This document shows positions 1 through 6,959 of a DNA stretch of 9,353 nucleotides, piece by piece. Where the stretch lies: NCBI GenBank assembly GCA_028698395.1, contig JAQVDG010000057.1, positions 1 through 9,353 of the forward strand. The letters run 5' to 3'. This DNA comes from Weeksellaceae bacterium (lineage in GTDB: Bacteria; Bacteroidota; Bacteroidia; Flavobacteriales; Weeksellaceae). The position numbers and the translations under genes were made by a program. The first letter of the stretch is position 1. Each line of letters begins with the position of its first letter. Below the pieces are notes generated by a model that was not told where the DNA came from, did no database searches, and was given only the letters and a program-made list of their open reading frames with translations.

Positions 1-128
1 ACAACAATGTATATACAAAATAGGCGAAATAGCAGTAAATTCAAGGGTTGTAGCCCGCTTCAAAATCGTAACGGTTTGATAGGTTTGAAGCCCGCAATCG
101 CCTACTTTGCATATACTAACCGTTAGCA
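1..128. repeat. attC-like recombination site 1 (left end at or just beyond the window edge)
   Basis: Two stem arms, GTATATACAAAATAGGCGA (9-27) and TCGCCTACTTTGCATATAC (98-116), are reverse complements at 17 of 19 positions; both mismatches become G-T wobbles on the folded bottom strand, the strand integron integrases use. Outside the arms are AAC (3-5) with a 3-base spacer and GTT (122-124) with a 5-base spacer, matching the R''-L''-L'-R' layout of integron attC sites. The central part holds a smaller inverted repeat, CTTCAAA (58-64) with TTTGAAG (84-90). The right half-site CGTTAGCAG (121-129) recurs exactly at 8897-8905. It could instead be a substrate of another tyrosine recombinase or a non-mobile intergenic repeat. 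Confidence 0.62.
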
Positions 129-136
129 GTAACAAT

Positions 137-952
137 ATGACGACAGTGAAACAAACAATAATTCTTTTGACTTTAACGGTTCTCGGACTGACATCTTGTA
201 AGCAAAAACAGACGACTGAAATTCGTGACGACTTTAAAAGGTATTACGACCAATTTAATGTTGACGGTTCTTTCGTGCTTTACGACCCACAAGATGACAA
301 GTATGTTTTTTACAACCAAAACCAATTTGAGCAAACTTTTTCACCTGCTTCGACTTATAAAATTTGTAATTCGCTTATCGGACTTGAGACAGGAGTAATT
401 AAAGACGAGAACTTTGTTATTCCTTGGGACAGCGTAACACGACAAAACCCAAACTGGAACGCTGACCACGACTTAAAGACCGCTTTTAAAAACTCGACAG
501 TTTGGTATTATCAAGAGCTTGCAAGACGTGTTGGCGGACAACAAATGAAATACTGGCTTGACAAAGCAAATTATGGGAACGCTGACACATCAGGCGGCAT
601 AGACAAGTTTTGGCTAACTGGCGGACTTCGTATTTCACCTAAACAGCAAATTGACTTCTTAAAACGACTTCACGAAAACCAACTTCCTTTTTCTCAGCGT
701 TCAGTTGACATTGTAAAAAATATAATGATTGCAAAAGACACGTTGGATTATGTAGTTAGAGCAAAAACTGGTTGGTGCGGACAAGACAACAAAGATATTG
801 GTTGGTATGTCGGCTATCTGGAGACAAATAATAAAGTTTACTATTTCGCTAATTGCATTCAATCGTCTGACATAAACAACAAGGACTTTGCAAATGCACG
901 AATAGACATTGTTTATTTAATACTTAAAGAACTTAAATTGATTGACCAATGA
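137..952 (+). CDS. blaOXA: Class D (OXA-type) beta-lactamase, predicted lipoprotein
   Basis: Predicted serine beta-lactamase that hydrolyses beta-lactam antibiotics in the periplasm, probably membrane-anchored. The 271-residue protein starts with a hydrophobic segment ending in a lipobox, LTSC, with the lipid-attachment cysteine at residue 21. All class D signatures are present: S72-T-Y-K75 (nucleophile and the lysine that is carbamylated in the family), S120-T-V122, Y146-G-N148, W159 in the omega-loop region and K210-T-G212. The length is usual for OXA enzymes. An upstream in-frame TTG at 107 would add ten residues, but it lies inside the attC-like stem and would spoil the signal peptide, so the ATG at 137 is chosen. 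The gene fills the space between two attC-like sites, as in a one-gene cassette. Bacteroidota carry several OXA lineages; which one this is, and its substrate range, cannot be judged here. Confidence 0.93.
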   Translation: MTTVKQTIILLTLTVLGLTSCKQKQTTEIRDDFKRYYDQFNVDGSFVLYDPQDDKYVFYNQNQFEQTFSPASTYKICNSLIGLETGVIKDENFVIPWDSVTRQNPNWNADHDLKTAFKNSTVWYYQELARRVGGQQMKYWLDKANYGNADTSGGIDKFWLTGGLRISPKQQIDFLKRLHENQLPFSQRSVDIVKNIMIAKDTLDYVVRAKTGWCGQDNKDIGWYVGYLETNNKVYYFANCIQSSDINNKDFANARIDIVYLILKELKLIDQ

Positions 953-962
953 GAATTGCTAC

Positions 963-1097
963 TGCTAACATGCGTTTGGCGTCATGCGGGGTGACGTGCT
1001 TAAATTCAAGTGCAGTTTTTCAAATCAACTTTAGTGCTGGATTGACAGTTTTGTGCCCTGAAATCCCGAACGAACGCCAAGCGCAAAAACGTTACCG
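963..1097. repeat. attC-like recombination site 2
   Basis: Stem arms TGCGTTTGGCGT (971-982) and ACGCCAAGCGCA (1074-1085) are reverse complements at 11 of 12 positions. AAC (967-969) sits one base outside the left arm and GTT (1091-1093) five bases outside the right arm. The left half-site TACTGCTAAC (960-969) pairs perfectly with GTTAGCAGTA (122-131) at the start of the beta-lactamase block, not with its own right half-site (GTTACCG). This is the relation expected when a cassette's site has been split by integration. The site begins just after the bla stop codon. At 135 bp it is close in length to sites 1 and 3. The half-sites fit the GTT/AAC core but not the full GTTRRRY consensus. Confidence 0.62.
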
Positions 1098-1178
1098 CCA
1101 AGTGTAAAAAAAAAGAAAAAACAGACCATTCACGACTTAAAGACAGAAAAAAGAAATGAAGAAATCAACCCACATTCA

Positions 1179-1234
1179 GGCACATTTGGTTTTTCCCGAC
1201 ACAGAAATCAACGCTATGAAAAACCAAAAGAGCC
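1179..1234. repeat. Imperfect direct repeat, left copy
   Basis: Shares AAATCAACGCTA (1205-1216) with 8665-8676, followed in both places by AAACCAAAA and an AGAGC motif, and preceded by GCACATT. The two copies bracket the restriction operon in the same orientation. They are diverged, so they look like old shared sequence rather than a fresh target-site duplication. Confidence 0.5.
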
Positions 1235-1258
1235 TTCATTCTTCCACGCACCCATGCC

Positions 1259-1295
1259 CACCCACCACCCTTTAGGTGTTGGGTGATATTTTTTT
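1259..1295 (+). terminator. Intrinsic (Rho-independent) terminator
   Basis: CACCCACCACC (1259-1269) pairs with GGTGTTGGGTG (1275-1285) over 11 positions with one mismatch around a 5-base loop, followed by ATA and a run of seven T (1289-1295). It acts on plus-strand transcripts and lies upstream of the restriction operon promoter, so it would stop read-through from the beta-lactamase side. Confidence 0.8.
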
Positions 1296-1303
1296 GATTG
1301 ATT

Positions 1304-1326
1304 TTTATCTTATATAGTGAGATAAA
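1304..1326. promoter_or_regulatory. Candidate operator (inverted repeat) for the XRE regulator
   Basis: TTTATCT (1304-1310) and AGATAAA (1320-1326) form a perfect 7-bp inverted repeat with a 9-base gap, immediately upstream of the -7 element. The same core recurs as TTATC at 1339-1343, overlapping that element, so three boxes (TTATC, GATAA, TTATC) start at 1305, 1321 and 1339. Autoregulatory binding by the downstream XRE protein is inferred from position only. Confidence 0.4.
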
Positions 1327-1339
1327 TATTACAAATGAT

Positions 1340-1347
1340 TATCTTTG
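1340..1347 (+). promoter_or_regulatory. Bacteroidota-type promoter -7 element
   Basis: TATCTTTG is an exact match to the TAnnTTTG -7 consensus of Bacteroidota sigma factors. No clear -33 TTTG lies at the usual distance, so the promoter may be weak or activator-dependent. Transcription would begin near 1352-1355, which favours the ATG at 1370 over the TTG at 1352 as the start of the first gene. Confidence 0.55.
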
Positions 1348-1369
1348 ACGTTTGAAAATTAAGAAATTC

Positions 1370-1558
1370 ATGAACAGAATAAAGGAAGTTTTAGAAGAAA
1401 AAGGCATAAAACAGACTTGGCTGGCTGACAAACTAGGAAAGAGTTACAACATGGTTAACTCTTATGTCCAAAATAGACAACAACCAAGGCTTGAAGTACT
1501 TTATGAGATAGCTAAAATATTGGATGTAAATCCAAAAGATTTATTGAAAGAAGAATAA
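1370..1558 (+). CDS. Small XRE/Cro-CI-type helix-turn-helix regulator
   Basis: A 62-residue protein that is essentially one HTH_3 domain. The core runs from about residue 10 to 58: GIKQTWLADKLGKSY is helices 2-3, the recognition helix follows with NMVNSYVQNRQQPRLEVL, and the tail ILDVNPKDLL is typical of XRE proteins. It has no effector or dimerisation extension, resembling the controller (C) proteins of type II restriction systems, although small XRE genes also occur next to many mobile operons. Start: a TTG at 1352 would add six residues but falls at about the predicted transcription start, so ATG 1370 is preferred. Its TAA shares one base with the hsdR ATG (TAATG), so it is almost certainly co-transcribed and translationally coupled. 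Inferred role: timing or damping of restriction expression, perhaps through the TTATC/GATAA boxes upstream. Its target is not shown. Confidence 0.88.
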   Translation: MNRIKEVLEEKGIKQTWLADKLGKSYNMVNSYVQNRQQPRLEVLYEIAKILDVNPKDLLKEE

Positions 1559-4500
1559 TGAATAAGGAAAACCAAATAGAAGAAAATTTAATTGAGCAAC
1601 TTAAAGGGCTTAAGTACATCCATCGACCTGACATAGTGGATAGAAAAACGCTTGAGCAAAACTTCAAAATCAAATTTGAAGAACTAAACCGTGTACACTT
1701 AACTGATAACGAGTTTTTAAGACTTAGAGAAGAAATCATAAATTCCGATGTTTTTCTTGCTTCAAAACTCTTGCGCGAAAGACAATATTTTCAACGTGAA
1801 GATGGTACTCCTCTTCATTACACTTTGGTAAATATTAAAGACTGGTGCAAAAATGACTATGAAGTTATTAGTCAATTACGTATCAATACTGAAAACAGCC
1901 ATCAACGATTTGATGTAATTTTACTGATTAATGGTTTGCCTGTTGTACAAATTGAGTTGAAAAGACTTGATATTTCGCCGAGAAAGGCAATGCAACAAAT
2001 TGTAGATTACAAGAACGAACCCGGCAATGGTTACGGGAACTCATTGCTTTGCTTTATGCAGTTGTTTATTGTGAGTAACCGAACAAACACTTATTATTTT
2101 GCTAATAATAAAATTCAGCATTTTCAATTCAATGCAGACGAACGTTTTTTGCCTGTTTATCAATTAGCAGACGAAAACAACAAGAAAATAACACACCTTG
2201 ATTTATACACTGAAAAGTTTTTGAGAAAGTGTACACTGGGCGAAATGATCAGCAAATACATGGTTTTGGTTGAAAGCGAACAAAAATTACTGATAATGCG
2301 ACCATATCAAATTTATGCAGTAAAGGCAATTGAGGAATGTGTTAAGCAAAACAGAGGGAACGGATATATATGGCACACAACAGGAAGCGGTAAAACCTTA
2401 ACTTCTTTCAAAGCTTCAACTTTGCTTAAAGACAACCACGACATTGAAAAATGTTTATTTGTGGTTGATCGCAAAGACCTTGACAGACAAACCCGAGACG
2501 AGTTTAATAAATTTCAGGAAGGTAGTGTTGAAGAAAATACCAATACTGAAACTTTAGTAAAACGTTTGCTTTCTACTGATTATGCCGATAAAGTTATTGT
2601 AACCACCATTCAAAAATTAGGCTTAGCATTAGATGAAAACAGCATCCGAAATAAAAAGAAGGCAAACAAAGGCGTTCAAACTTATAAGGAGCGGCTTAAA
2701 CCATTAAGAGATAAAAGGATTGTTTTCATTTTTGACGAGTGCCACCGTTCACAGTTTGGCGATAATCACCAAGCAATTAAAGAGTTTTTTCCAAAGGCAC
2801 AATTGTTTGGCTTTACAGGTACACCTATATTTGAAAGAAATGCGACTTATATTGTTCGTGAGGGCGAAGAAGCTAAATATAAAGAGACAAAAGACATTTT
2901 CGAACACGAATTACATAAATATACCATCACCCACGCTATTGATGATGAAAACGTTTTGCGTTTTCATATAGATTATTTCAAAGGGAATAAAAACCAAATG
3001 CATGGTGAAACTATATCACGTCAGGCTGTAGTTGAAGCTATTTTAAGCAAACACAATGCTGCTACTAATTTAAGAAAATTCAATGCCGTTTTGGCTACGG
3101 CTTCCATAAATAATGCTATTGAATATTATCAGATTTTCAAAGAATTACAATATAGGAAACAAACGGAAAATCCTGAATATATTCCTTTGAACATTGCTTG
3201 TGTATTTTCGCCACCATCACAACTTATAGCAAAGCAGGGAGACCAACAAAGTCAAAAAAACGCGCTCGATATCAAGCAATTTCAGGAAGATTTAACACAA
3301 GAACGTGAGGATAACAAACAAAATCCAGAAGAGAAGAAAAAAGCATTGATTGAAATTATTGATGATTACAATAAGAAATACAAAACAAATCATAGCATCA
3401 ACGAATTTGATTTATATTATCAAGATGTGCAAAGACGCATCAAAGACCAACAATACAGCAATAAAGATTATCCACACGAAAGCAAGATTGACATTACCAT
3501 AGTGGTAGATATGTTGCTTACAGGATTTGACAGCAAATACTTGAATACGTTATATGTTGACAAAAACCTGAAATATCACGGATTGATTCAGGCTTTCTCA
3601 AGAACTAATCGTGTTTTGAACGACACAAAACCTTATGGTAATATTTTAGATTTCCGTTCTCAACAAGAAAGCGTAAATCAAGCAATTGCACTTTTCTCTG
3701 GAGAAGATGACGGCAATGCAAGAGAAGTTTGGTTGGTTGACCCAGCACCTATAATGATAGACAAGTACAAAGAAGCCGTTGAGAAATTAGGCTTGTTTAT
3801 GCAGGAGCAAAATTTAATAAACGAACCACAAGAAGTGTACAATTTGAAAGGTGATGCAGCGAGAATTTCTTTTGTACAAAATTTTAAGGAAGTACAACGG
3901 CTCAAAACACAGCTTGACCAGTACACCGACTTAGACGAAGAACAAAAGGCGAAAATCAAAGCCATTTTGCCTGAAGACACTTTGCAGGAGTTCCGCAGTT
4001 CATACATAGAAACTGCCAAGCAACTAAGAGAAATACAACAAAAAGAAGGCGAAAATGCACCACCCGAAATTCAACAACTTGATTTTGAATTTGTATTGTT
4101 TGCTTCTGCCGTGATTGATTATGATTACATAATGAATTTGATTGCCGACAGCACGCAAAAGAAACCTGCTAAGCAGACAATGACCAAACCACAAATAATT
4201 AACTTATTGAAATCTATCTCAAATTTAATGGATGATGAAGATTTATCCGAATTTATAGAGCAAGTTGATTGGTCAATAGGTCAAACTGTTGAAGAATTAA
4301 AACTCAATTTAGTTCAATATAAGGACAATAAATACAATAAGGAAATTGCTTCTATTGCATACAAACACGGCTTACAAACAGCTGACTTGAAAAAGTTTAT
4401 AGAAAGGATAATGAACCGAATGATTTTTGACGGTGAAAAACTTACTGACCTTTTAGCTCCATTGGATTTGAGTTGGAAAGAACGCAGAGTAAAGGAATTA

Positions 4501-4581
4501 GCATTAATGGAAGACTTAGTACCACAATTAAAAAAATTGGCACAAGGTCGTGAAATTTCAGGATTAGCAGCGTATGAGTAA
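1558..4581 (+). CDS. hsdR: Type I restriction enzyme, HsdR (translocase and endonuclease) subunit
   Basis: The motor and nuclease subunit of a type I restriction-modification enzyme: with HsdM and HsdS it binds unmodified DNA, pumps it using ATP and cuts far from the target. The 1007-residue protein is full length (EcoR124I HsdR is about 1,040). The N-terminal PD-(D/E)xK nuclease shows D119, E133-x-K135 and the type I-specific QxxxY (Q147 to Y151). The SF2 helicase motor shows Walker A TTGSGKT (274-280), a motif Ia-like FVVDRKDLDRQT (301-312), the DECH box (393-396), GFTGTP (418-423), a motif V region with LLTGFDS (653-659) and motif VI QAFSRTNR (678-685). A helical C-terminal region, which contacts the methylase core in relatives, follows from about 760. 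No catalytic residue appears lost. It overlaps the regulator by one base and hsdS by eight, so expression is coupled on both sides. The association with prrC suggests the IC family. Confidence 0.96.
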   Translation: MNKENQIEENLIEQLKGLKYIHRPDIVDRKTLEQNFKIKFEELNRVHLTDNEFLRLREEIINSDVFLASKLLRERQYFQREDGTPLHYTLVNIKDWCKNDYEVISQLRINTENSHQRFDVILLINGLPVVQIELKRLDISPRKAMQQIVDYKNEPGNGYGNSLLCFMQLFIVSNRTNTYYFANNKIQHFQFNADERFLPVYQLADENNKKITHLDLYTEKFLRKCTLGEMISKYMVLVESEQKLLIMRPYQIYAVKAIEECVKQNRGNGYIWHTTGSGKTLTSFKASTLLKDNHDIEKCLFVVDRKDLDRQTRDEFNKFQEGSVEENTNTETLVKRLLSTDYADKVIVTTIQKLGLALDENSIRNKKKANKGVQTYKERLKPLRDKRIVFIFDECHRSQFGDNHQAIKEFFPKAQLFGFTGTPIFERNATYIVREGEEAKYKETKDIFEHELHKYTITHAIDDENVLRFHIDYFKGNKNQMHGETISRQAVVEAILSKHNAATNLRKFNAVLATASINNAIEYYQIFKELQYRKQTENPEYIPLNIACVFSPPSQLIAKQGDQQSQKNALDIKQFQEDLTQEREDNKQNPEEKKKALIEIIDDYNKKYKTNHSINEFDLYYQDVQRRIKDQQYSNKDYPHESKIDITIVVDMLLTGFDSKYLNTLYVDKNLKYHGLIQAFSRTNRVLNDTKPYGNILDFRSQQESVNQAIALFSGEDDGNAREVWLVDPAPIMIDKYKEAVEKLGLFMQEQNLINEPQEVYNLKGDAARISFVQNFKEVQRLKTQLDQYTDLDEEQKAKIKAILPEDTLQEFRSSYIETAKQLREIQQKEGENAPPEIQQLDFEFVLFASAVIDYDYIMNLIADSTQKKPAKQTMTKPQIINLLKSISNLMDDEDLSEFIEQVDWSIGQTVEELKLNLVQYKDNKYNKEIASIAYKHGLQTADLKKFIERIMNRMIFDGEKLTDLLAPLDLSWKERRVKELALMEDLVPQLKKLAQGREISGLAAYE

Positions 4582-5818
4582 GAAAAGAAAATTAATACCC
4601 GAAATACGTTTTCCTGAGTTCAAGAATGAGGGAGAATGGGACTTGAAAACGTTGGAAGATGTTCTTGATTATGAGAGACCAGATAAGTATATCGTTCATA
4701 ATACAAATTATCTAAATGAGGGAACACCTGTATTGACAGCTAATAAAAGCTTTATTTTAGGTTATACGAATGAAGATTTTGGTATTTATAAGAAATTGCC
4801 AGCAATAATTTTTGACGACTTTACTGTTGATAGCAAATTTGTCAACTTTTCTTTTAAGGTTAAATCATCTGCAATAAAAATACTTACGCCCAAAAAGAAA
4901 TATGATTTAAGATTTACCTACGAACTTATTTCTCAAATTGATTTTAATGCGACAGAACATAAACGATATTACATTTCGGAATATCAAAAATTAAAACTTC
5001 CATTTCCTTTACCCAAAGAACAACTAAAAATAGCATCGTGTCTTTCATCTTTAGACGATTTGATTGAAGCACACAACCAAAAGTTGGATTTGCTCAAAGA
5101 CCATAAAAAAGGCTTGATACAAAACTTTTTTCCACAAGAAGGGGGGAAAATGCCGAAGTATCGTTTTTCTGAATTTATAAATGATGAAAATTGGATAAAA
5201 GAAACCGTTGGGGATGTTTATGATTTTAAAGTTACAAATTCATTTGCCAGAGAATATTTGAACTATGAAAATGGTTCAGTAAAGAATATTCACTATGGAG
5301 ATATTCACACCAAATTCAATACCTTATTCGATATTAGTAAGGAAGATGTACCATTTATAAATCCAGATGTATCTATTGAAAAAATCAGAAAGGAAAGTTA
5401 TTGCATTGCCGGGGACATAATTTTTGCGGATGCATCTGAAGACATGAATGATGTTGGTAAAAGTATTGAAATAGTCAATTTGAATAAAGAAAACCTTGTT
5501 TCAGGTTTACACACATTGTTGGCAAGACAAAAGGAAAAGAAATTGGCGATTGGGTTTGGTGGGTATTTATTCAAATCCGATTGGATAAGAAAGCAAATAC
5601 AGAGAGAAGCTCAAGGAGCAAAGGTTTTAGGTATTTCAGCAACAAGGATTTCAAATGTTCAAATTTTATATCCTAAAAACCACAAGGAACAGCAGAAAAT
5701 ATCATCTTGCCTTTCTTCTTTAGATGAACTTATCAAGTCGCAAGCAGAAAAAATTGAAAAATTGAAAAAACACAAAAAAGGATTGATGCAGGTTTTGTTT
5801 CCAAAAATGATAGAATAA
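4574..5818 (+). CDS. hsdS: Type I restriction-modification specificity subunit HsdS
   Basis: Recognises the bipartite DNA target for both methylation and cleavage. The 414-residue protein has the classic two-fold layout: target recognition domain 1 (about 20-145), central conserved helical spacer (148-187), target recognition domain 2 (about 205-368) and a C-terminal conserved helix (371-410). The two conserved segments align over 40 residues with 25 identities, sharing SCLSSLD and HKKGL. The two halves also start alike (IRFPEF at 11-16, YRFSEF at 196-201). The recognition domains differ from each other, so the target should be asymmetric; its sequence cannot be read from the protein. The start overlaps the hsdR end by eight bases, and the next gene begins one base after the stop. 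A G6 run followed by an in-frame ATG (codon 193) lies at the junction of the halves. Confidence 0.95.
   Translation: MSKKRKLIPEIRFPEFKNEGEWDLKTLEDVLDYERPDKYIVHNTNYLNEGTPVLTANKSFILGYTNEDFGIYKKLPAIIFDDFTVDSKFVNFSFKVKSSAIKILTPKKKYDLRFTYELISQIDFNATEHKRYYISEYQKLKLPFPLPKEQLKIASCLSSLDDLIEAHNQKLDLLKDHKKGLIQNFFPQEGGKMPKYRFSEFINDENWIKETVGDVYDFKVTNSFAREYLNYENGSVKNIHYGDIHTKFNTLFDISKEDVPFINPDVSIEKIRKESYCIAGDIIFADASEDMNDVGKSIEIVNLNKENLVSGLHTLLARQKEKKLAIGFGGYLFKSDWIRKQIQREAQGAKVLGISATRISNVQILYPKNHKEQQKISSCLSSLDELIKSQAEKIEKLKKHKKGLMQVLFPKMIE
5015..5134 (+). repeat. hsdS conserved segment, first copy
   Basis: Encodes residues 148-187 of HsdS, the central spacer helix that pairs with the C-terminal helix. It is homologous to 5684-5803; the best nucleotide match is around CTTTCATCTTTAGA versus CTTTCTTCTTTAGA. 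Such duplications are where recognition domains are exchanged in this family. Confidence 0.75.
5684..5803 (+). repeat. hsdS conserved segment, second copy
   Basis: Encodes residues 371-410 of HsdS, the C-terminal conserved helix. It has 25 of 40 residues identical to the first copy, with no gaps. The nucleotide match is patchy, so the duplication is ancient and belongs to the family rather than being a recent event. Confidence 0.75.
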
Positions 5819-5819
5819 A

Positions 5820-6947
5820 ATGAGTACACAAAATAAATTATTTAAGTACAAAACATTAAGAAATGTTGCAGTCAGGCTAAGGGACGATTTAAACAATCAT
5901 AACTTTGTTTTGCTCTATGCCTATAATGGAACGGGTAAAACTCGTCTTTCAATGGAATTTAAAGACATAAGCAAGAAGCGAAAGAAAAACCCTTTAACCG
6001 ACACGCTTTATTACAATGCTTTTACAGAAGATCTCTTTCATTGGAACAACGACCTTGAAAATGACTTAGAAAGGCATCTAATTATAAATACAAAGTCTGC
6101 ATTTTTTGATGGTTTTAAAGAATTGGCGTTAGATGAAAAAATTTTTGGTTATTTGGAACGTTATGCTGACTTCAATTTTGACCTTGATTTTATTAAGAAA
6201 ACTATTTCATTTAAAAAACAAGTAAAAAATCCAAGATTCAGACCTGATTCAGGTGAACCAGAATACATTATTCAACCCGATATTAAAGTTTCCAGAGGTG
6301 AAGAAAATATTTTCATTTGGTGTATTTTCCTTGTCCTGATTGAGCTTGCTATTGATGACGATGGTAATGGTCCGTATAACTGGGTAAAATACATTTATAT
6401 AGACGACCCCATTTCATCACTTGACGACAATAACGCCATTGGTGTAGCGAGTGATTTAGCAAAACTTTTGAAAAGAGGAAAAGACAAAGTAAAAGTTGTG
6501 ATTTCCTCTCATCATTCATTGTTCTACAATGTGATGTATAATGAGCTAAAGAAAATTGAACATAAAAGTCATTTCCTACATAAAAACGGTACAGAAGGCT
6601 ATATTTTGAGAGCAACCGATGAAACACCTTTTTTTCACCACGTAGCAATGTTGACCGAATTGAAGAAAGTTGATAAAAATGGTCAAGTCAACACTTATCA
6701 TTTTAATATGTTAAGGGCGATTTTAGATAAAACATCCACATTCTTTGGAAGTGACGACTTTTCAAGTTGTATCAAAGGGGTGGAAGATGAAGTCCTTTTT
6801 TCGCGGGCTCTAAACTTATTAAGTCACGGTAAATATTCAATCTATCAGCCCGTTGAAATGAATGAGGACAATAAAGAATTATTCAAAAAAATACTGAAAG
6901 CTTTTACAGATAAATACGAATTCCAATTGCCTGAAATATTCTCATAA
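5820..6947 (+). CDS. prrC: PrrC-type anticodon nuclease (restriction-linked tRNA ribonuclease)
   Basis: A 375-residue homologue of E. coli PrrC (about 396 residues), the tRNA-cutting enzyme kept latent by a type IC restriction complex and activated when phage disables restriction. The N-terminal ABC-type NTPase has a Walker A-like YNGTGKT (35-41; Ala where the first Gly usually is), the PrrC-typical YYNAFTEDLF (64-73), a signature SRGE (158-161), Walker B YIYIDDPISSLDD (191-203) and an H-loop SSHH (229-232). The C-terminal nuclease domain shows R299, D303 and H336. These align with Arg320, Glu324 and His356, which mutational work implicated in E. coli PrrC catalysis; spacing is 4 and 33 here, 4 and 32 there. 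The Glu-to-Asp change is conservative but unusual. R329-x6-H336 also fits a HEPN-type ribonuclease motif. The gene starts one base after hsdS, the position prrC holds in the E. coli prr locus. Which tRNA it cuts is unknown. Confidence 0.9.
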   Translation: MSTQNKLFKYKTLRNVAVRLRDDLNNHNFVLLYAYNGTGKTRLSMEFKDISKKRKKNPLTDTLYYNAFTEDLFHWNNDLENDLERHLIINTKSAFFDGFKELALDEKIFGYLERYADFNFDLDFIKKTISFKKQVKNPRFRPDSGEPEYIIQPDIKVSRGEENIFIWCIFLVLIELAIDDDGNGPYNWVKYIYIDDPISSLDDNNAIGVASDLAKLLKRGKDKVKVVISSHHSLFYNVMYNELKKIEHKSHFLHKNGTEGYILRATDETPFFHHVAMLTELKKVDKNGQVNTYHFNMLRAILDKTSTFFGSDDFSSCIKGVEDEVLFSRALNLLSHGKYSIYQPVEMNEDNKELFKKILKAFTDKYEFQLPEIFS

Positions 6948-6959
6948 AAACAGAAATCA

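Larger units (their letters stand above)
1098..1369. other. Intergenic leader of the restriction operon
   Basis: After the right half-site of attC-like site 2 there is an A-rich stretch (1105-1165), then a block resembling sequence downstream of hsdM (1179-1234), an intrinsic terminator (1259-1295), an inverted repeat (1304-1326) and a promoter element (1340-1347). A 39-codon frame starting at 1156 ends inside the terminator loop and shows no gene-like features. No RNA gene was recognised. Confidence 0.7.

Noticed and set aside
107..136. Upstream TTG start for the beta-lactamase
   Set aside because: It lies within the stem of the recombination-like site and adds a polar stretch before a signal peptide that is well formed from the ATG at 137.
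1156..1275. 39-codon plus-strand frame upstream of the restriction operon
   Set aside because: Its stop lies inside the terminator loop, its composition is driven by repeats and there is no recognisable domain.
1512..1739. Minus-strand frame across the regulator and hsdR start
   Set aside because: Antisense shadow of two well-supported genes, with low-complexity content.
3678..4019. 113-codon minus-strand frame inside hsdR
   Set aside because: Serine- and cysteine-rich translation typical of antisense to a coding region; no domain and fully inside hsdR.
6349..6648. 99-codon minus-strand frame inside prrC
   Set aside because: Fully antisense to the conserved Walker B and H-loop coding region of prrC.
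5820..6947. Generic SMC/RecF-like ATPase or RloC instead of PrrC
   Set aside because: There is no long coiled coil or zinc hook as in RloC; the size, the YYNAFTEDLF motif, the C-terminal R/D/H triad and the place after hsdS all fit PrrC better.
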